Positions 62,784 to 64,000 of a stretch of 64,000 nt of DNA are shown one piece after another. The stretch is from Lederbergia citrisecunda (GTDB lineage: Bacteria > Bacillota > Bacilli > Bacillales > Bacillaceae_C). The stretch lies in assembly GCF_018343695.1 (NCBI RefSeq), contig NZ_JAGYPJ010000001.1, positions 1,623,001-1,687,000 of the forward strand, in the 5' to 3' direction. Position numbers and translations under genes: made by a program. The notes beneath the pieces are model-generated. The model saw nothing but the letters and a program-made list of their open reading frames with translations, did not search any database and had not been told where the DNA came from. Position 1 is the stretch's first letter; each line of letters starts with the position of its first letter.

Positions 62784-63374
62784 ATGTTGGGTAATCGAAT
62801 GCCTCCCGGAAGAGGGATGCCTACGTTCCGTGGTCCTTCTATGGGAGGAAATCCTTTCGGTAGAGGATTTGGTGGGCGGCCTCCGGTTGGTGCAAATGCT
62901 GGTGGAGGTAATATACTTGCTAGGCTATTTCAAAGACAAGGAGGAACAATGGCTTCCCAAGCTCCACAGGCGGCTAACATGTTTGCTCGAGGAGCCGGCC
63001 AAACTTCATTTCTACAAGGCTTAACAAATACTCGGAATATCAGTGGTTTCTTGACCAATACACAACAAGTTTTAAATACTGCTAGGCAATTTGGTCCACT
63101 CGTCCAACAATACGGTCCAATGATTAGAAATCTTCCAGCAATGTGGAGGCTTTACAAAGGTTTTAAAAATTTACCTTCTACAGATTCAGACAATACAAAT
63201 ACAACGTCAGAGGAAACTAAAAAAGACCTACCAAAACCTAAAAATGAATCAGTGAAAAAAGTAAATGTAAGTGCATCTAAAACGGTGAGTGAACAAAGAA
63301 AAATTGTAAATCAATCAACAAAAAAAAGGAAAAAAGGTGAATCCGTTCCGAAGTTATATATACCATCATCTTGA
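62784..63374 (+). CDS. yqfQ: YqfQ-like protein
   Basis: 196 residues from ATG 62784; a GTG at 62772 is equally possible, with AAGAGGAAGGGAG between. N-terminal third is rich in Gly, Arg and Pro ('RMPPGRGMPTFRG', 'GGNPFGRGFGG'), then comes the conserved 'LTNTQQVLNTARQFGPLVQQYGPMIRNL' region (read in parts) and a Lys/Ser-rich disordered tail. It matches the YqfQ family, reported as spore-associated. No signal peptide. Divergent from cshB, ahead of ispH. Confidence 0.82.
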   Translation: MLGNRMPPGRGMPTFRGPSMGGNPFGRGFGGRPPVGANAGGGNILARLFQRQGGTMASQAPQAANMFARGAGQTSFLQGLTNTRNISGFLTNTQQVLNTARQFGPLVQQYGPMIRNLPAMWRLYKGFKNLPSTDSDNTNTTSEETKKDLPKPKNESVKKVNVSASKTVSEQRKIVNQSTKKRKKGESVPKLYIPSS

Positions 63375-63473
63375 TAAAATCCTCCGCTCATTGGCTTTTT
63401 TACAGATGTCCTATATAATAAAGCTAAGAGTTCAATAGATTAAGGCTGTTGCCTCTAGTCAGGAGGATTTTAA

Positions 63474-64000
63474 ATGAAACTTATTAAAATATCACCAAGA
63501 GGTTATTGTTACGGAGTAGTCGATGCAATGGTTATTGCGCGCAATGCCGCTTTAGATAAAACGTTGCCGCGCCCCATATATATATTGGGCATGATTGTTC
63601 ATAATAAGCATGTTACAGATGCCTTCGAGGAAGATGGCATCATTACATTAGATGGTCCAAATCGTAAAGAGATTTTAGAAAAGGTTGATAGTGGGACGGT
63701 TATTTTTACAGCCCATGGCGTATCACCTGAAGTTAGGGAACTTGCCAAGAAAAAAGGTCTTGTTACGATCGACGCCACATGTCCTGATGTTACAAGGACG
63801 CATGATCTTATAAGAGAAAAAGAAGCAGAAGGCTATGATGTAATATATATTGGTAAGAAGGGACATCCTGAGCCTGAAGGTGCGGTAGGAGTAGCCCCAC
63901 ATGCTGTTCATCTTGTTGAAACAATGGATGATGTTGAAGAATTACAAGTTAATAATGATAATATTATCGTCACTAACCAAACGACGATGAGTCAATGGGA
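63474..64000 (+). CDS. ispH: 4-hydroxy-3-methylbut-2-enyl diphosphate reductase (5' part)
   Basis: First 175 codons; the gene runs off the window. ATG 63474 follows AGGAGG by 8 bases. '[14 protein letters not shown]' carries the first cluster Cys, '[10 protein letters not shown]' the first active-site His, 'FTAHGVSP' the second, and '[13 protein letters not shown]' the second Cys; the third would lie beyond the edge. It is the last step of the MEP pathway, giving IPP and DMAPP. Matches B. subtilis YqfP. Confidence 0.96.
   Translation, partial: MKLIKISPRGYCYGVVDAMVIARNAALDKTLPRPIYILGMIVHNKHVTDAFEEDGIITLDGPNRKEILEKVDSGTVIFTAHGVSPEVRELAKKKGLVTIDATCPDVTRTHDLIREKEAEGYDVIYIGKKGHPEPEGAVGVAPHAVHLVETMDDVEELQVNNDNIIVTNQTTMSQW

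Noticed and set aside
1-64000. CRISPR array, prophage or insertion sequence
   Set aside because: No regularly spaced direct repeats, transposase, integrase or phage structural frame was found; the repeats present are single degraded intergenic copies.

Overview
The window is chromosomal DNA from a low-G+C, endospore-forming member of the Bacillaceae. The gene order follows the Bacillus subtilis yqf-yqg-yqh region (ispH to ispA) almost gene for gene. It includes the eight-gene spoIIIA sporulation operon, the comG competence operon and typical SD-led, AT-rich Gram-positive genes. The species cannot be named from the sequence alone. Most genes lie on the minus strand.

Layout. 1-3.1 kb: the end of a strongly promoted, structured minus-strand RNA of unknown class, then a plus-strand BlaI-type repressor / M56 membrane protease / lipoprotein module that sits where dxs would normally follow ispA. 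3.2-9.6 kb: ispA, xseB, xseA, folD, nusB, yqhY, accC and accB (isoprenoid, folate, DNA repair, fatty acid synthesis). 9.9-15.2 kb: spoIIIAH to spoIIIAA with a sigma-E-like promoter. 15.2-20.3 kb: efp, pepP-like, aroQ, yqhR, yqhQ, yqhP, yqhO. 20.4-24.6 kb: a class II ribonucleotide reductase (nrdJ) behind NrdR-box-like sites, a rhodanese and an ATPase; lipM and mntR of the B. subtilis order are not here. 24.8-29.0 kb: gcvT-gcvPA-gcvPB under a tandem glycine riboswitch. 29.1-36.4 kb: yqhH, yqhG, yqzE, aroK and the comG operon, with no sinIR or tapA-sipW-tasA genes between yqhG and yqzE. 36.6-53.3 kb: envelope and housekeeping genes (yqgX, ltaS, glcK, rhomboid, yqgN, rpmG, pbpA, yqgE, sodA, ispG). 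53.4-57.4 kb: a small accessory stretch (GNAT genes, one of them broken, degenerate repeats, a DUF3267-like membrane protein). 57.4-64 kb: zur-znuB-znuC, yqfT, nfo, cshB, yqfQ and the start of ispH.

How the parts work together. Several functional blocks are complete operons: the SpoIIIA forespore-mother cell channel, the ComG transformation pilus, the glycine cleavage P/T proteins, biotin carboxylase plus carrier protein, and zinc import with its repressor. The window holds the last two steps of the MEP isoprenoid pathway (ispG, ispH) and the prenyl synthase ispA, but not dxs.

Most notable observations: (1) spoIIIAD and a short, easily missed comGG can only be read to full N-terminal length from ATT codons placed at good SD spacing; (2) a comG operon split by a hairpin-forming dispersed repeat; (3) a BlaI/M56 regulatory module with no penicillin-binding sensor domain; (4) an unassigned structured RNA at the left edge; (5) at least five copies of one intergenic repeat. 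No CRISPR array, tRNA, rRNA, transposase or prophage gene was seen.
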